Shown here: positions 24,263-32,229 of the stretch, in pieces
Position numbering within the stretch: the stretch's first letter is position 1
Layout of the letters: each line of letters begins with the position of its first letter
NCBI GenBank assembly: GCA_007279945.1
Contig: QYPG01000006.1
Coordinates: 1 to 42,258 of the forward strand
From: Streptomycetaceae bacterium
GTDB taxonomy: Bacteria > Actinomycetota > Actinomycetes > Nanopelagicales > Nanopelagicaceae
Direction: 5' to 3'
DNA length: 42,258 bases
Notes under the pieces: generated by a model
The model's input: the letters and a program-made list of their open reading frames with translations, nothing else
The model's database searches: none
Told to the model about the DNA's origin: nothing
Program-made: the position numbers and the translations under genes

Positions 24263-25819
24263 ATGGCATATGTGCGTGGTCAAGCTAATGCGCTAGGTTG
24301 GCGTGACATAGTTGAAGGCCCTGATGAAGAACACATTGGCCACGCATTTCCGATATCCAGTACGCCTTTGCTGCTGATGCACCACCTATCTGACCTGCAC
24401 GTCTGTGATGCCCAATCCCCCACACGTCCCGAGTACTTAGATCGTTGGGCAGATCCCGATAGCCCCATTCGTGAAAAAGTCGGAACTATCGGCACCTATC
24501 GGCCCCATTCAATGCTCTCACCACATGTTGTTGAAGCCATGGTGCAGGCCTTAAATAAAATCACGGTCGGACCACTTTCAGGCCACACTATTGATGGAGC
24601 AATTATTACTGGAGACACAACAGATAATGCTCAACTCAATGAAGTGAACTGGTATTTAGCGCTTCTAGATGGACAAGAGTTTCGTCCTGATTCTGGCGAC
24701 TCCACCCGATACGAAGGTGTTATTGATGATGGAGAAGTTCATTATGACACTCGCTATTGGCATCCACATGGAACTCCTGCCGGAAAAGAAGATGATGATG
24801 CTCGCTCAAAATATGGATTCCCCATTGTTCCGAATCTGTTGAACTCATGTCGAGCAGCCTTTAAAGCTACTGGATTAAATTTTCCTTGGTATGCCGTACA
24901 TGGAAATCACGATGCACTATTACAAGGAACAGTGGCACCTGAGTCAACAATTAATGCTGCGATGATCGCTGGTAAAAGATATACCGGCTTACCCTCACAT
25001 GTGTCGCTTGCAGAAGTGCTATCCAGTTTCCAGGAAATAGGTCCGGCAGGTTACCCAGAATCATTTGATGCGCCGTATGTAGAAGTGAGCGCCGACATTG
25101 AGCGACGTGCTGTGCAACGTGGTGAGTTTGCGGCAATGCATTTAGCATCATCTGGACTTCCGGTCGGACATGGATTTAATCAAACACATGTAGAAAATAA
25201 ACATATGTATTACGCTACAAATATTGGTGGCGTTAAACTTGTTGTAATCGATAGTGTGAACCAATTTGGTGGATGGCAAGGTTCCCTCGATGAAGAACAG
25301 TTTGAGTGGCTAGAAAATGAAGTGGCAAGTTCAGAAAAACTTGTTGTTCTTGCATCCCACCATCCATTGAGCAAAATGTTCAATAGTTACGCCCCTACCG
25401 GACGTCGAGTGTGCGTTGAAGAGATTCAAGCCATGCTCTTGAAATATCCGCAAGTAATCGCGTGGTTTGCCGGACATGAGCACCGCCATCACATTCAATG
25501 GATCGGTCCACAAGAAGAAGTCCGTGGTTTCTGGCAGATTGAAACCGCATCGCACGCAGATTGGCCACAGCAATCTCGAACTATTGAAATCGTGAAAGAT
25601 GCTGTCGGCGATATTTATTTCGGCTTAAGCGTTATCGATCATGCTGGTGGCAGCGACTATAAAAATGCCACGGACCCAGTTGATATCGCCGCCCTTTCAC
25701 GTGCGGTGAGCGCCAATGTCTGGCAAAAGCGCGCAGAACTTGGAGCTACCCACGATGTGATGTGGTTAAGTGGCAGACCAGAAGATAGAAACGTTGTACT
25801 TCGAATAAAGAGAGCGTAG
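24263..25819 (+). CDS. Metallophosphoesterase, TIGR03767-like actinobacterial family
   Basis: The 518-residue protein has the calcineurin-like metal motifs in order: LSDLHVCDA, TGDTTDN, VHGNHDALLQG, ASHHPL and GHEHRHHI. It resembles the long actinobacterial metallophosphoesterase family first named from Propionibacterium, with insertions between the first two metal sites. No clear signal peptide or membrane segment is visible. The substrate is unknown. It starts 18 bases from divergent mobA, probably on a leaderless transcript, and ends 20 bases before the next plus-strand gene. Confidence 0.85.
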   Translation: MAYVRGQANALGWRDIVEGPDEEHIGHAFPISSTPLLLMHHLSDLHVCDAQSPTRPEYLDRWADPDSPIREKVGTIGTYRPHSMLSPHVVEAMVQALNKITVGPLSGHTIDGAIITGDTTDNAQLNEVNWYLALLDGQEFRPDSGDSTRYEGVIDDGEVHYDTRYWHPHGTPAGKEDDDARSKYGFPIVPNLLNSCRAAFKATGLNFPWYAVHGNHDALLQGTVAPESTINAAMIAGKRYTGLPSHVSLAEVLSSFQEIGPAGYPESFDAPYVEVSADIERRAVQRGEFAAMHLASSGLPVGHGFNQTHVENKHMYYATNIGGVKLVVIDSVNQFGGWQGSLDEEQFEWLENEVASSEKLVVLASHHPLSKMFNSYAPTGRRVCVEEIQAMLLKYPQVIAWFAGHEHRHHIQWIGPQEEVRGFWQIETASHADWPQQSRTIEIVKDAVGDIYFGLSVIDHAGGSDYKNATDPVDIAALSRAVSANVWQKRAELGATHDVMWLSGRPEDRNVVLRIKRA

Positions 25820-25827
25820 CCACCCTA

Positions 25828-25833
25828 TAGAAT
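25828..25833 (+). promoter_or_regulatory. -10 element of the homocysteine methyltransferase operon
   Basis: TAGAAT lies 6 bases before the ATG at 25840 with no ribosome site between, consistent with a leaderless mRNA. It lies in the short gap after the phosphoesterase gene, so the next three genes may be transcribed independently. I see no clear -35. Confidence 0.45.
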
Positions 25834-25839
25834 TGCCCA

Positions 25840-26136
25840 ATGAGCGAATATCAGATCATGCGCTGGCGTGAAATCCCCTCAATGGTTATTGCTCGTCAGG
25901 CGGAGACAACAATTAAAGTCATGCTCGCGTCACGCTTTCAAGAGGCTATTGATGAGGCGGCGATGCGCTTAGGCGACATCGATGCCGATGCTTATACAGC
26001 GGGTTGGAATCGCGATCCCTGGGTTCAGGCGAGTGAGACCCCTGACCTACTTGCGGCGCGTATTGCAACTGAGTTAGAGGCTGAACTAAGTGAAGAGAAA
26101 TTAGAAGAACTGATTAACACCTTAGGAGAAAAATAA
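25840..26136 (+). CDS. Small 'virulence factor' domain protein (PF13769-like)
   Basis: The 98-residue acidic protein is predicted cytosolic. It begins SEYQIMRWREIPSMVIA and continues RFQEAIDEAAMRLGD, with an acidic helical tail. It resembles the short 'virulence factor' proteins of marine alphaproteobacteria, whose genes I recall lying beside homocysteine methyltransferase, metF and corrinoid genes. The name says nothing reliable about function. Its stop overlaps the homocysteine methyltransferase start (TAATG), so a role in methyl transfer or as a partner of that enzyme is the best inference. Confidence 0.7.
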   Translation: MSEYQIMRWREIPSMVIARQAETTIKVMLASRFQEAIDEAAMRLGDIDADAYTAGWNRDPWVQASETPDLLAARIATELEAELSEEKLEELINTLGEK

Positions 26137-27014
26137 TGTCTGCAATCTATGAAGCCCTTGACCAAGCCACGCTTGCATCCGATGGTGCAATGGGCACCAT
26201 GTTGCAAGATCGTGGTTTAACCGATGGCGGGGCTCCAGAGTTATGGAACGTTGACAAGCCTGAAGAGATTGAAGCTGTACTTGAAGCCTATGCAGCATCG
26301 GGTGCTCGATTTATTACAACAAATACTTTTGGTGGAACTCATGGTCGTCTTGCCATGCATGGTTTAGAAGATCGTATTTTTGAACTCAATGAAGCGGGCG
26401 CGAAGATTGCACGCACAGTTGCTGATCGCCACCCTGGCTGTTTTGTCATGGGAGATATTGGTCCATCCGGTGATTTGATGGAGCCCATGGGAACTATGAC
26501 GCTAGAAAGCGGACAAGCTTTATTTGCTGACCAAATCAAAGGTTTAGTTGCTGGCGGCATAGATGCAATTCTGATTGAAACTATGTCAGATCTAGGAGAA
26601 GTCGAAGCGGCCGTGAATGCAGCTAAGCAAGTTGCTCCGGGCTTACCGATAATTGCAACGATGAGTTTTGACACAAATCTTCGCACGATGATGGGTGTTA
26701 AGCCAGGTATGGCAGTTACACATCTGGCCGCACTTGGTGTTCGAATTATCGGTGCTAACTGTGGTCGAGGAACCGATGAAATGGCCGTAATTGCGCAAGA
26801 GATGGTGAACGCGCGTCCTGAGGGTGTTTACATCATCACACAATCAAATGCGGGGCTACCAAAGCTGCATGGCGATGAGTTTATTTATGATGGAACACCT
26901 GAAGAAATGGCAAAGTATGCAGCGGAGATGAAGGCCATGGGTGTCAATATTGTTGGCTCATGTTGTGGCTCTTCACCTGCACACACAGCAGCCATTGCTG
27001 GTGCGATTTCATAA
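26136..27014 (+). CDS. Homocysteine/betaine-homocysteine S-methyltransferase-like protein
   Basis: The 292-residue barrel has the family start SDGAMGTMLQDRGL, the substrate loop TTNTFGGTHGRL and three zinc-binding cysteines: C209 in IGANCGRG, and C276-C277 in GSCCGSSP. It methylates homocysteine to methionine. The donor could be glycine betaine (BHMT role), S-methylmethionine, or a methyl-corrinoid as in split MetH systems, where this domain is a separate protein. Separate corrinoid and pterin proteins at 2222-5052 make the last option realistic. It matches the zinc-barrel part only; no B12 or pterin domains are attached. Confidence 0.85.
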   Translation: MSAIYEALDQATLASDGAMGTMLQDRGLTDGGAPELWNVDKPEEIEAVLEAYAASGARFITTNTFGGTHGRLAMHGLEDRIFELNEAGAKIARTVADRHPGCFVMGDIGPSGDLMEPMGTMTLESGQALFADQIKGLVAGGIDAILIETMSDLGEVEAAVNAAKQVAPGLPIIATMSFDTNLRTMMGVKPGMAVTHLAALGVRIIGANCGRGTDEMAVIAQEMVNARPEGVYIITQSNAGLPKLHGDEFIYDGTPEEMAKYAAEMKAMGVNIVGSCCGSSPAHTAAIAGAIS

Positions 27015-27812
27015 ATGAAAAGCAAAATACTTCTGTTAGGTATCGATGGAATTAATCTTTATACCGCACTGGAAGTTTCTCCTGTTTTAGCCAAGGTTAA
27101 AGCAGAAGGTTTCTTTACTACTATGACTATTGATCCACCCACGTGGTCTGGCCCAAGTTGGTCAACGATTCTTACAGGTACGACAATTGATAGCCATGCT
27201 GTAATAGATAATTCTTTTACAGGACATAAACTTTTACATAATTCAGATTTATTAAGCCGCGCTTATTATCAAGATCAAAGTACAACTACTTTTGCTGCAG
27301 CTGGTTGGCCACCACTCGTAGATCCTTCAGGACTAGGCCCAATAATCCATGAGCGCCGAGAGCAAGCTAAAGCTCTGCGCCATCGCGTCATTGTCAGAGA
27401 TGGTGAAACTTACGGATATACGGTAGCCGATGCTGAAATCGCAGCTGCGGCTTTATACGCAATCACGCATCATGCACCTGATATTTCATTTGTATATTTC
27501 TGTGGAGCCGACGAAGCTGCCCATGCATGCGGGGCTCTAGGTGATGAGTACAAGGGTGCAATTGCAAGAATCGATACTTACGTGGACAATCTCCTTACAG
27601 CGGTACAGGCCCGGGCCTCGGCTGATGAACCGTGGTTAGTAGTTATTACTACCGATCATGGCCATATCGATGAAGGTGGGCATGGTGGAGACTCTCCACA
27701 AGAGCGAGCTTCATTTGTGATGGCACAAGGGTTTGGCAGATCAAATCCTGCATGGGCTACAGATGTGCAAGCCCATGATTTAACTCCGTTGTTATTAGCA
27801 GAAAGGGCGTAG
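27015..27812 (+). CDS. Alkaline phosphatase superfamily enzyme, nucleotide pyrophosphatase/phosphodiesterase type
   Basis: The 265-residue protein has the metal and nucleophile sites of this superfamily: LGIDG (Asp11), PTWSGPSWSTILTG with Ser45 in the usual Thr/Ser nucleophile position, DEAAHACG, TTDHGHIDEGGHGG. It is shorter than typical NPP enzymes and has no signal peptide, so it probably acts in the cytosol. The substrate is unknown. It begins on the base after the homocysteine methyltransferase stop, indicating one operon, but a functional link is not obvious. Confidence 0.8.
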   Translation: MKSKILLLGIDGINLYTALEVSPVLAKVKAEGFFTTMTIDPPTWSGPSWSTILTGTTIDSHAVIDNSFTGHKLLHNSDLLSRAYYQDQSTTTFAAAGWPPLVDPSGLGPIIHERREQAKALRHRVIVRDGETYGYTVADAEIAAAALYAITHHAPDISFVYFCGADEAAHACGALGDEYKGAIARIDTYVDNLLTAVQARASADEPWLVVITTDHGHIDEGGHGGDSPQERASFVMAQGFGRSNPAWATDVQAHDLTPLLLAERA

Positions 27813-27817
27813 TAAAG

Positions 27818-28726
27818 ATGAACTTCAATAAAGTCATTCTTTACTACGGCTTTGCGCCGATTTCAGACCCTGAGGCCGTTAAGTTATGGCAAAAAACACT
27901 ATGCGAATCACTGAATATTAAGGGCCGCATTCTTATTTCACCGCATGGCATTAATGGCACACTCGGTGGAAACATGGATGATATTAAGAAATACATTAAA
28001 AACACGCGCCAATACCCTGGGTTTAAGAAGATAGATTTCAAGTGGTCTGAAGGCACCGGCAACGATTTTCCAAAGCTTAAGATCAAAGTCAGGTCTGAAT
28101 TGGTTGCATTTGGTAATCCAGGTGAAATTCAAGTCGATGTCAATGGAGTGATTGGTGGCGGAGTTCATCTGCGTCCAGAAGAAGTCAATAAATTAGTAGA
28201 AGAGCGCGGTGATGATGTCTTCTTCTTCGATGGCCGTAATGCTTTTGAAGCAAAAATCGGTAAGTTTAAGAATGCAGTTGTTCCTGATGTAACTACTTCC
28301 AATGATTTCGTTAAAGAGATTGAGAGCGGCAAGTACGATCATATGAAAGAAAAGCCAGTAGTTACATACTGCACCGGCGGAATCCGCTGTGAAATCCTCT
28401 CAGTCGTAATGAAAAACCGTGGATTTAAAGAGGTGTACCAAGTTAAAGGCGGCATTGTCCGCTATGGAAATACTTTTGGCGACGATGGTCTGTGGGAGGG
28501 CTCTCTTTATACATTTGACGATCGCTTAACTATCGATTTTAGCGACCATACTAAGTTAATCGGTGAATGCGCCCACTGCAGCGGCCCCACAAAAGAGTTT
28601 AGAAACTGTCAAAAGGCCGAGTGCCATCAGTTGGTTCTATTGTGCGATGCTTGTTATGACTCGCACTTAAATCGCCCCTGCAAGCATGATCGCGAGATTA
28701 AGCGCAACCGCGAACTGATTGGTTAA
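27818..28726 (+). CDS. trhO: Oxygen-dependent tRNA uridine(34) hydroxylase, rhodanese-type
   Basis: The 302-residue protein has an N-terminal ferredoxin-like domain, a rhodanese domain with active loop YCTGGIRCE (Cys185), and a C-terminal Cys/His-rich tail (CAHCSGP, CQKAECH, LLCDACYDSH). This layout is TrhO (YceA), which uses O2 to make 5-hydroxyuridine at wobble position 34. Its presence indicates that the organism meets oxygen. It lies 5 bases after the phosphodiesterase gene and abuts the end of the next, convergent gene with no gap. Confidence 0.9.
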   Translation: MNFNKVILYYGFAPISDPEAVKLWQKTLCESLNIKGRILISPHGINGTLGGNMDDIKKYIKNTRQYPGFKKIDFKWSEGTGNDFPKLKIKVRSELVAFGNPGEIQVDVNGVIGGGVHLRPEEVNKLVEERGDDVFFFDGRNAFEAKIGKFKNAVVPDVTTSNDFVKEIESGKYDHMKEKPVVTYCTGGIRCEILSVVMKNRGFKEVYQVKGGIVRYGNTFGDDGLWEGSLYTFDDRLTIDFSDHTKLIGECAHCSGPTKEFRNCQKAECHQLVLLCDACYDSHLNRPCKHDREIKRNRELIG

Positions 28727-29074
28727 CTAAACTTTTTTTGTCTGCTTCCAGTGATATATGTATAAAGGTGCCGCAACACAGGCTGTTGTCAGCGATGTGA
28801 ACATACCCTTAAAAGCTTGGCGTTGATTATTAGTCTCTTGCTGAGCTTGCGCCAATTTTGACGATGCCGTTGTAGGCGTGTTCATATCTATGTATCCAGG
28901 ATCTGGAAAAACTGCGTTTAATATTCCATGTACAAATGAGACAACCGAGAATAAAACTATTAATAGAGTGATTAGGCAGACCGCGTAGAGATACAGTGAT
29001 TGCCAGTCAACTCCTGGTCGCACTTGAACTGGTGATGCGGTTTTTTTCGCAACTGCCTTCTTGACTGTAGCCAT
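28727..29074 (-). CDS. Small membrane protein of unknown function
   Basis: This 115-residue protein has a Lys/Ala-rich N-terminus (MATVKKAVAKKTA), a strong membrane helix at about residues 28-50 and a weaker one near 90-108, joined by a Gln-rich loop, and ends in Lys-rich KQTKKV. I do not recognise a family. A ribosome site GGGGGAG lies just before the ATG. It ends on the base next to the trhO stop and lies 13 bases downstream of the SIS-domain gene, so it may belong to that operon. Confidence 0.7.
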   Translation of the reverse strand: MATVKKAVAKKTASPVQVRPGVDWQSLYLYAVCLITLLIVLFSVVSFVHGILNAVFPDPGYIDMNTPTTASSKLAQAQQETNNQRQAFKGMFTSLTTACVAAPLYIYHWKQTKKV

Positions 29075-29087
29075 CGTCTCCCCCTAG

Positions 29088-30122
29088 TTAGTGCGTGAGC
29101 GTTACTTTAGATAATCCTTCTGGTGCATCTGGATCAAAGCCTGATGCGACAGCAAACTCGAAGGCAAAACGTTGCAAAACTATGGCATCAACGAGGGTAG
29201 AAGTAATCTCATCATCGCAGTTCGAGCCGGCCATAACAATATCTTCTCCTGCAGGTGTTCCACCATTACCTATCCAAAAAATGCGCTGTGCAATTTTTCG
29301 AATCCTGGTAGTAGCTTCAAGGATTGATTCGGCCGGAAGGTGTTTTGGGGCGACTATAAATACTTGAGTATCTTCTGTCAGTGCAGAGATAGGTCCATGT
29401 AAATAATCAGCCGTTGATAGGCCCTGCACGGAGACTTTGCATGTCTCTTGTATCTTCAGTGCCGCTTCACGTGCATTTGGATAGGCAAAGCCGCGACCTA
29501 ATAAGACGATCTCCTTGTCACGGCGTGTATGAGCAACTGCCAGAGAAACCAAATCTGGCATTGCTGCAATTCGAGCTGCCTCACTAATTATTTGGACGGC
29601 ATTGACTTTCTTGCCTGACCACATGCAGACCAAGAGATAGGAAATCAATAGTTGTGCGTTATAAGACTTAGTTGCCGCAACCGCAAGCTCTGGGCCAGCT
29701 AGTAATGAAAAGTGGTGATGCGCAATCTTGGCTAGTGGTGACTCTGAATCATTAGTCATAGCTATGAGATAGGCGCTAGCTTGGCGCGCCGCTGTAGCAA
29801 AATGAACTAAATCTGGTGATTGCCCGCTTTGACTGATTGCAATCACAAGGGTGTTTAAATACTTGAGATCTGCGTTATAGACCGTCACAGATGAAGGAGA
29901 TGTGAGACCAACGGGCAAACCGATCTGAGTTTCAATCAAATACTTTAGGTAATGTGCGGCGTTATCTGATGTCCCGCGCGCCAAAATCAAGACCGATTGA
30001 ATCTTCTCATCTTTTAAGAGATTTTTCACACTTTCAAAGGCTGATAAATCACCCAAGATTGCTGAGAAAACCGAAGGAGTTTCGGCAATCTCCGAAGACA
30101 TAACAACACCTAATTGCTTCAT
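29088..30122 (-). CDS. SIS-domain amino-sugar phosphate isomerase/deaminase, GlmS C-half or NagB-II like
   Basis: From ATG 30122 the protein has 344 residues and two SIS domains resembling the isomerase half of GlmS, without the glutaminase. Motifs are ILARGTSDNAAHYLKYL, ISQSGQSPDLVHF (phosphate binding), ATKSYNAQLLIS and GRGFAYPNAREAALKIQET. This architecture is seen in NagB-II glucosamine-6-phosphate deaminases. A start at 30140 is open, but GGGAAGATAGG just before 30122 supports the inner ATG. It is divergent from a NagK-like kinase, supporting amino-sugar use. Confidence 0.84.
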   Translation of the reverse strand: MKQLGVVMSSEIAETPSVFSAILGDLSAFESVKNLLKDEKIQSVLILARGTSDNAAHYLKYLIETQIGLPVGLTSPSSVTVYNADLKYLNTLVIAISQSGQSPDLVHFATAARQASAYLIAMTNDSESPLAKIAHHHFSLLAGPELAVAATKSYNAQLLISYLLVCMWSGKKVNAVQIISEAARIAAMPDLVSLAVAHTRRDKEIVLLGRGFAYPNAREAALKIQETCKVSVQGLSTADYLHGPISALTEDTQVFIVAPKHLPAESILEATTRIRKIAQRIFWIGNGGTPAGEDIVMAGSNCDDEITSTLVDAIVLQRFAFEFAVASGFDPDAPEGLSKVTLTH

Positions 30123-30150
30123 GTGCCTATCTTCCCACATGTCTTTGAAC

Positions 30151-30156
30151 TATTCT
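30151..30156 (+). promoter_or_regulatory. -10 element of the NagK-like kinase gene
   Basis: TATTCT lies 7 bases before the kinase ATG and no ribosome site is visible between them, consistent with a leaderless mRNA. It sits in the 41-base spacer shared with the divergent SIS-domain gene. No -35 is evident. Confidence 0.42.
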
Positions 30157-30163
30157 TCACCCT

Positions 30164-31057
30164 ATGGTTCTTAGCGTCGACTTAGGACAATCTGGAACCC
30201 GTATTCGCTTGGGTGAAAAGAACATCACGTCTACTCGTGGAAAATTAGTAGGAGAAGATCCGCTCTTTGCGTTGCGAACAGTCTTTGAATCAATCGAAAA
30301 GATCTCAGCCGGTACAGCTGCCCTTTCCTGCACTGGCTTCTACGGCGTCATCCCCGAAGTTTCGGCATATGCAGCTTTGTGCCATGAATTTTTTGGCTCT
30401 GCAAAAGTAGCCGTCATCGATGATGGCTTAGCTGGATTCATCGGTGCACTGCATGGACAAAATGGAGTTGTCTTAACAATTGGCGGTGGAGTCGTAGCGG
30501 TGGGTGGTAAGGATGGAACTTTCGCACACAGAGATGGTCTTGGAAGTACTTTCGGTGATGAAGGTGGAGGTTTTTGGTTAGGTAAGTTAGCAATCACACG
30601 TGCTTTAGCTTTTCGCCAAGGCCGTGGAAAAGATGATGGTTTATTAGATATATTTCAGAGTCAAGTAAGTACTTTTGACCAACTTGTCGTTAAAAATACC
30701 GCTGATGCGGCAACTCTTGCCATTAACTCTGCCAAGAGATTATTAGATGCAGCAGATGCAAATATCGCATCTGCAAAAAAGATAAGAGATGAAGGCGCTC
30801 GATTACTTGCCGATACCGTCATAGCAACGTGGGTAGGAGCTCAGGGGTCATTAAGTGATTCACCACAAATTGCAATTCATGGTGGTCCATCTAGTAACCA
30901 AAGCTATGTAACACTGATTCAAGGCCACGTTGCTCAAGCATTACCTAATGCCATATTCGTAAATGCGCTTGGCGATAATTTAGATGGTGCAACATGGATT
31001 GGCGAAAATATGCTCAATGATTCGCCACCGCTTTTGAGGTGGGCCCATGTCATTTAA
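30164..31057 (+). CDS. BadF/BadG-type sugar kinase, likely N-acetylglucosamine kinase
   Basis: The 297-residue ASKHA-fold kinase has phosphate-1 motif LSVDLGQSGTRIRLG, a second Gly-rich motif TIGGGVVAVGG, and the NagK-like block DGLGSTFGDEGGGFWLGKLA near residues 125-145. This fits the eukaryote-type N-acetylglucosamine kinase branch of the BadF/BadG/BcrA/BcrD ATPases. With the divergent SIS deaminase it suggests recovery of amino sugars. The exact sugar is not proven by sequence. Its last 11 bases overlap the next gene. Confidence 0.8.
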   Translation: MVLSVDLGQSGTRIRLGEKNITSTRGKLVGEDPLFALRTVFESIEKISAGTAALSCTGFYGVIPEVSAYAALCHEFFGSAKVAVIDDGLAGFIGALHGQNGVVLTIGGGVVAVGGKDGTFAHRDGLGSTFGDEGGGFWLGKLAITRALAFRQGRGKDDGLLDIFQSQVSTFDQLVVKNTADAATLAINSAKRLLDAADANIASAKKIRDEGARLLADTVIATWVGAQGSLSDSPQIAIHGGPSSNQSYVTLIQGHVAQALPNAIFVNALGDNLDGATWIGENMLNDSPPLLRWAHVI

Positions 31058-31490
31058 AGAAGCTAGATTCGCAAAGGGCTGGATAGCTCTACTAGCCACT
31101 CTGATAGGTCTTGGTATTGGTGGTTACACTTTTGTTAATCGTGCATTCTCAACTCAAGTCTATGTGACTAACTGCGGGATCATCGACTATAAGCCGACTG
31201 CGATTCTGAAATTCTGCGCCGACGGTGGAGTCGCTATTGCAGCCATCGAATGGGAATCGTGGAGCGCAAAGGGAGCAAGTGGAACAGGTAAATATCAAAT
31301 TAATGATTGTTCACCCAACTGTGCAGATGGAAAGATTTACTACGCTGATGTGGAGATTGAGCTAAGTAAAGTGAAGAATCTAACTAAAAAGGATGTGCTG
31401 ACTTTTATTTCGCTGAAAACTAAGGATGGAAAGAATTTACCGCTGAGTTCGTCGCCTCTTGATGCTTGGCCCCTTGAACTAGCAGGTTAA
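31047..31490 (+). CDS. Membrane-anchored extracytoplasmic protein of unknown function
   Basis: This 147-residue protein has one N-terminal membrane helix (about 11-30), preceded by basic residues, and an outward-facing domain with four cysteines (TNCG, KFCAD, NDCSPNC) that could form two disulfides. I do not recognise a family. The start lies inside the kinase gene with an 11-base overlap, so the two are probably co-transcribed. Nothing in the sequence links it to amino-sugar use beyond that position. Confidence 0.68.
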   Translation: MSFKEARFAKGWIALLATLIGLGIGGYTFVNRAFSTQVYVTNCGIIDYKPTAILKFCADGGVAIAAIEWESWSAKGASGTGKYQINDCSPNCADGKIYYADVEIELSKVKNLTKKDVLTFISLKTKDGKNLPLSSSPLDAWPLELAG

Positions 31491-31517
31491 ATTAGAGCAT
31501 ACTCACGAGCGATAGTT

Positions 31518-32153
31518 CTAGCGTGGCGATGTGAGCAACAAGGTTGCGGCGAGAAAGAGAATTCCTACAGCTGATAAACCAGTAAGAATACGCCGGACAC
31601 GTGGCTTTGCCAAAGTAGCGGTTGCTCTGCCAATTACACTAATCAGAAATGAATACCACGATGCTGATGTGAGTGCCCAGAAAATGGAGAGAATGAAAAT
31701 TCCCCATCCTAAATTAAAATCAGATGGAACGAATTGTGGGATAAAAGCAACGGCAAAGACCGCAGCCTTTACATTTGTTAAATTAGTAATCAAACCTAAA
31801 CGAAATGCCGGACCTAGACCAACTTTGGCATTACCGTCATAATCAAACTTTCCATACTCTTTGCGCAAGGACCATAAAGTTTGCAAAGCTAAGATAGTTA
31901 AGAATGCAACGCCAGCATATTTAAGAGCGGTATAGGCCGTGTGTGAGCGGGCAAAGATTTGAGAAAGACCAATGGCGGAGGCAGCACCCCATATAACTAA
32001 TGCGCCGCTTGTGCCCAAAAGAGTTGTGAATGCAACTCTAGATCCGCCAACTATTGCTTGACGCAACATCATCGCAACAGTTTGACCTGGAACAATCGCC
32101 AATAAAAAGGCAGTGGCGATGAATGCCGGAAGAACCTTCAATAAAGAAACCAT
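31518..32153 (-). CDS. LysE/RhtB-family amino-acid exporter
   Basis: The 211-residue protein has about six membrane segments and the LysE-family N-terminus: a hydrophobic helix followed by IVPGQTVAMMLRQAIVGGSR, where the family usually has a PGP motif. It exports amino acids or similar small molecules; the substrate cannot be predicted. The ATG at 32153 begins only 3 bases after the 3' end of tRNA-Glu on the same strand, so no ordinary ribosome site is possible. The N-terminus fits the family, so a later start is unlikely; tRNA processing would leave a near-leaderless mRNA. Confidence 0.85.
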   Translation of the reverse strand: MVSLLKVLPAFIATAFLLAIVPGQTVAMMLRQAIVGGSRVAFTTLLGTSGALVIWGAASAIGLSQIFARSHTAYTALKYAGVAFLTILALQTLWSLRKEYGKFDYDGNAKVGLGPAFRLGLITNLTNVKAAVFAVAFIPQFVPSDFNLGWGIFILSIFWALTSASWYSFLISVIGRATATLAKPRVRRILTGLSAVGILFLAATLLLTSPR

Positions 32154-32156
32154 ACG

Positions 32157-32229
32157 TAGCCCCGAAGGGATTCGAACCCTCGTAGCTGACTTGAGAAGCC
32201 AGAGTCCTAGGCCGCTAGACGACGGGGCC
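32157..32229 (-). tRNA. tRNA-Glu (CTC anticodon)
   Basis: The minus-strand sequence folds as a 73-base tRNA: acceptor GGCCCCG pairs with CGGGGCT (one G-U), the anticodon stem CTGGC/GTCAG encloses loop TTCTCAA with anticodon CTC, and the T-arm is GAGGGTTCGAATCCCTT. The discriminator base is A and CCA is not encoded. The CTC anticodon reads GAG. It lies between tRNA-Gln and the LysE-type gene, downstream of gltX on the same strand, so the tRNA and its charging enzyme are neighbours. Confidence 0.95.
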
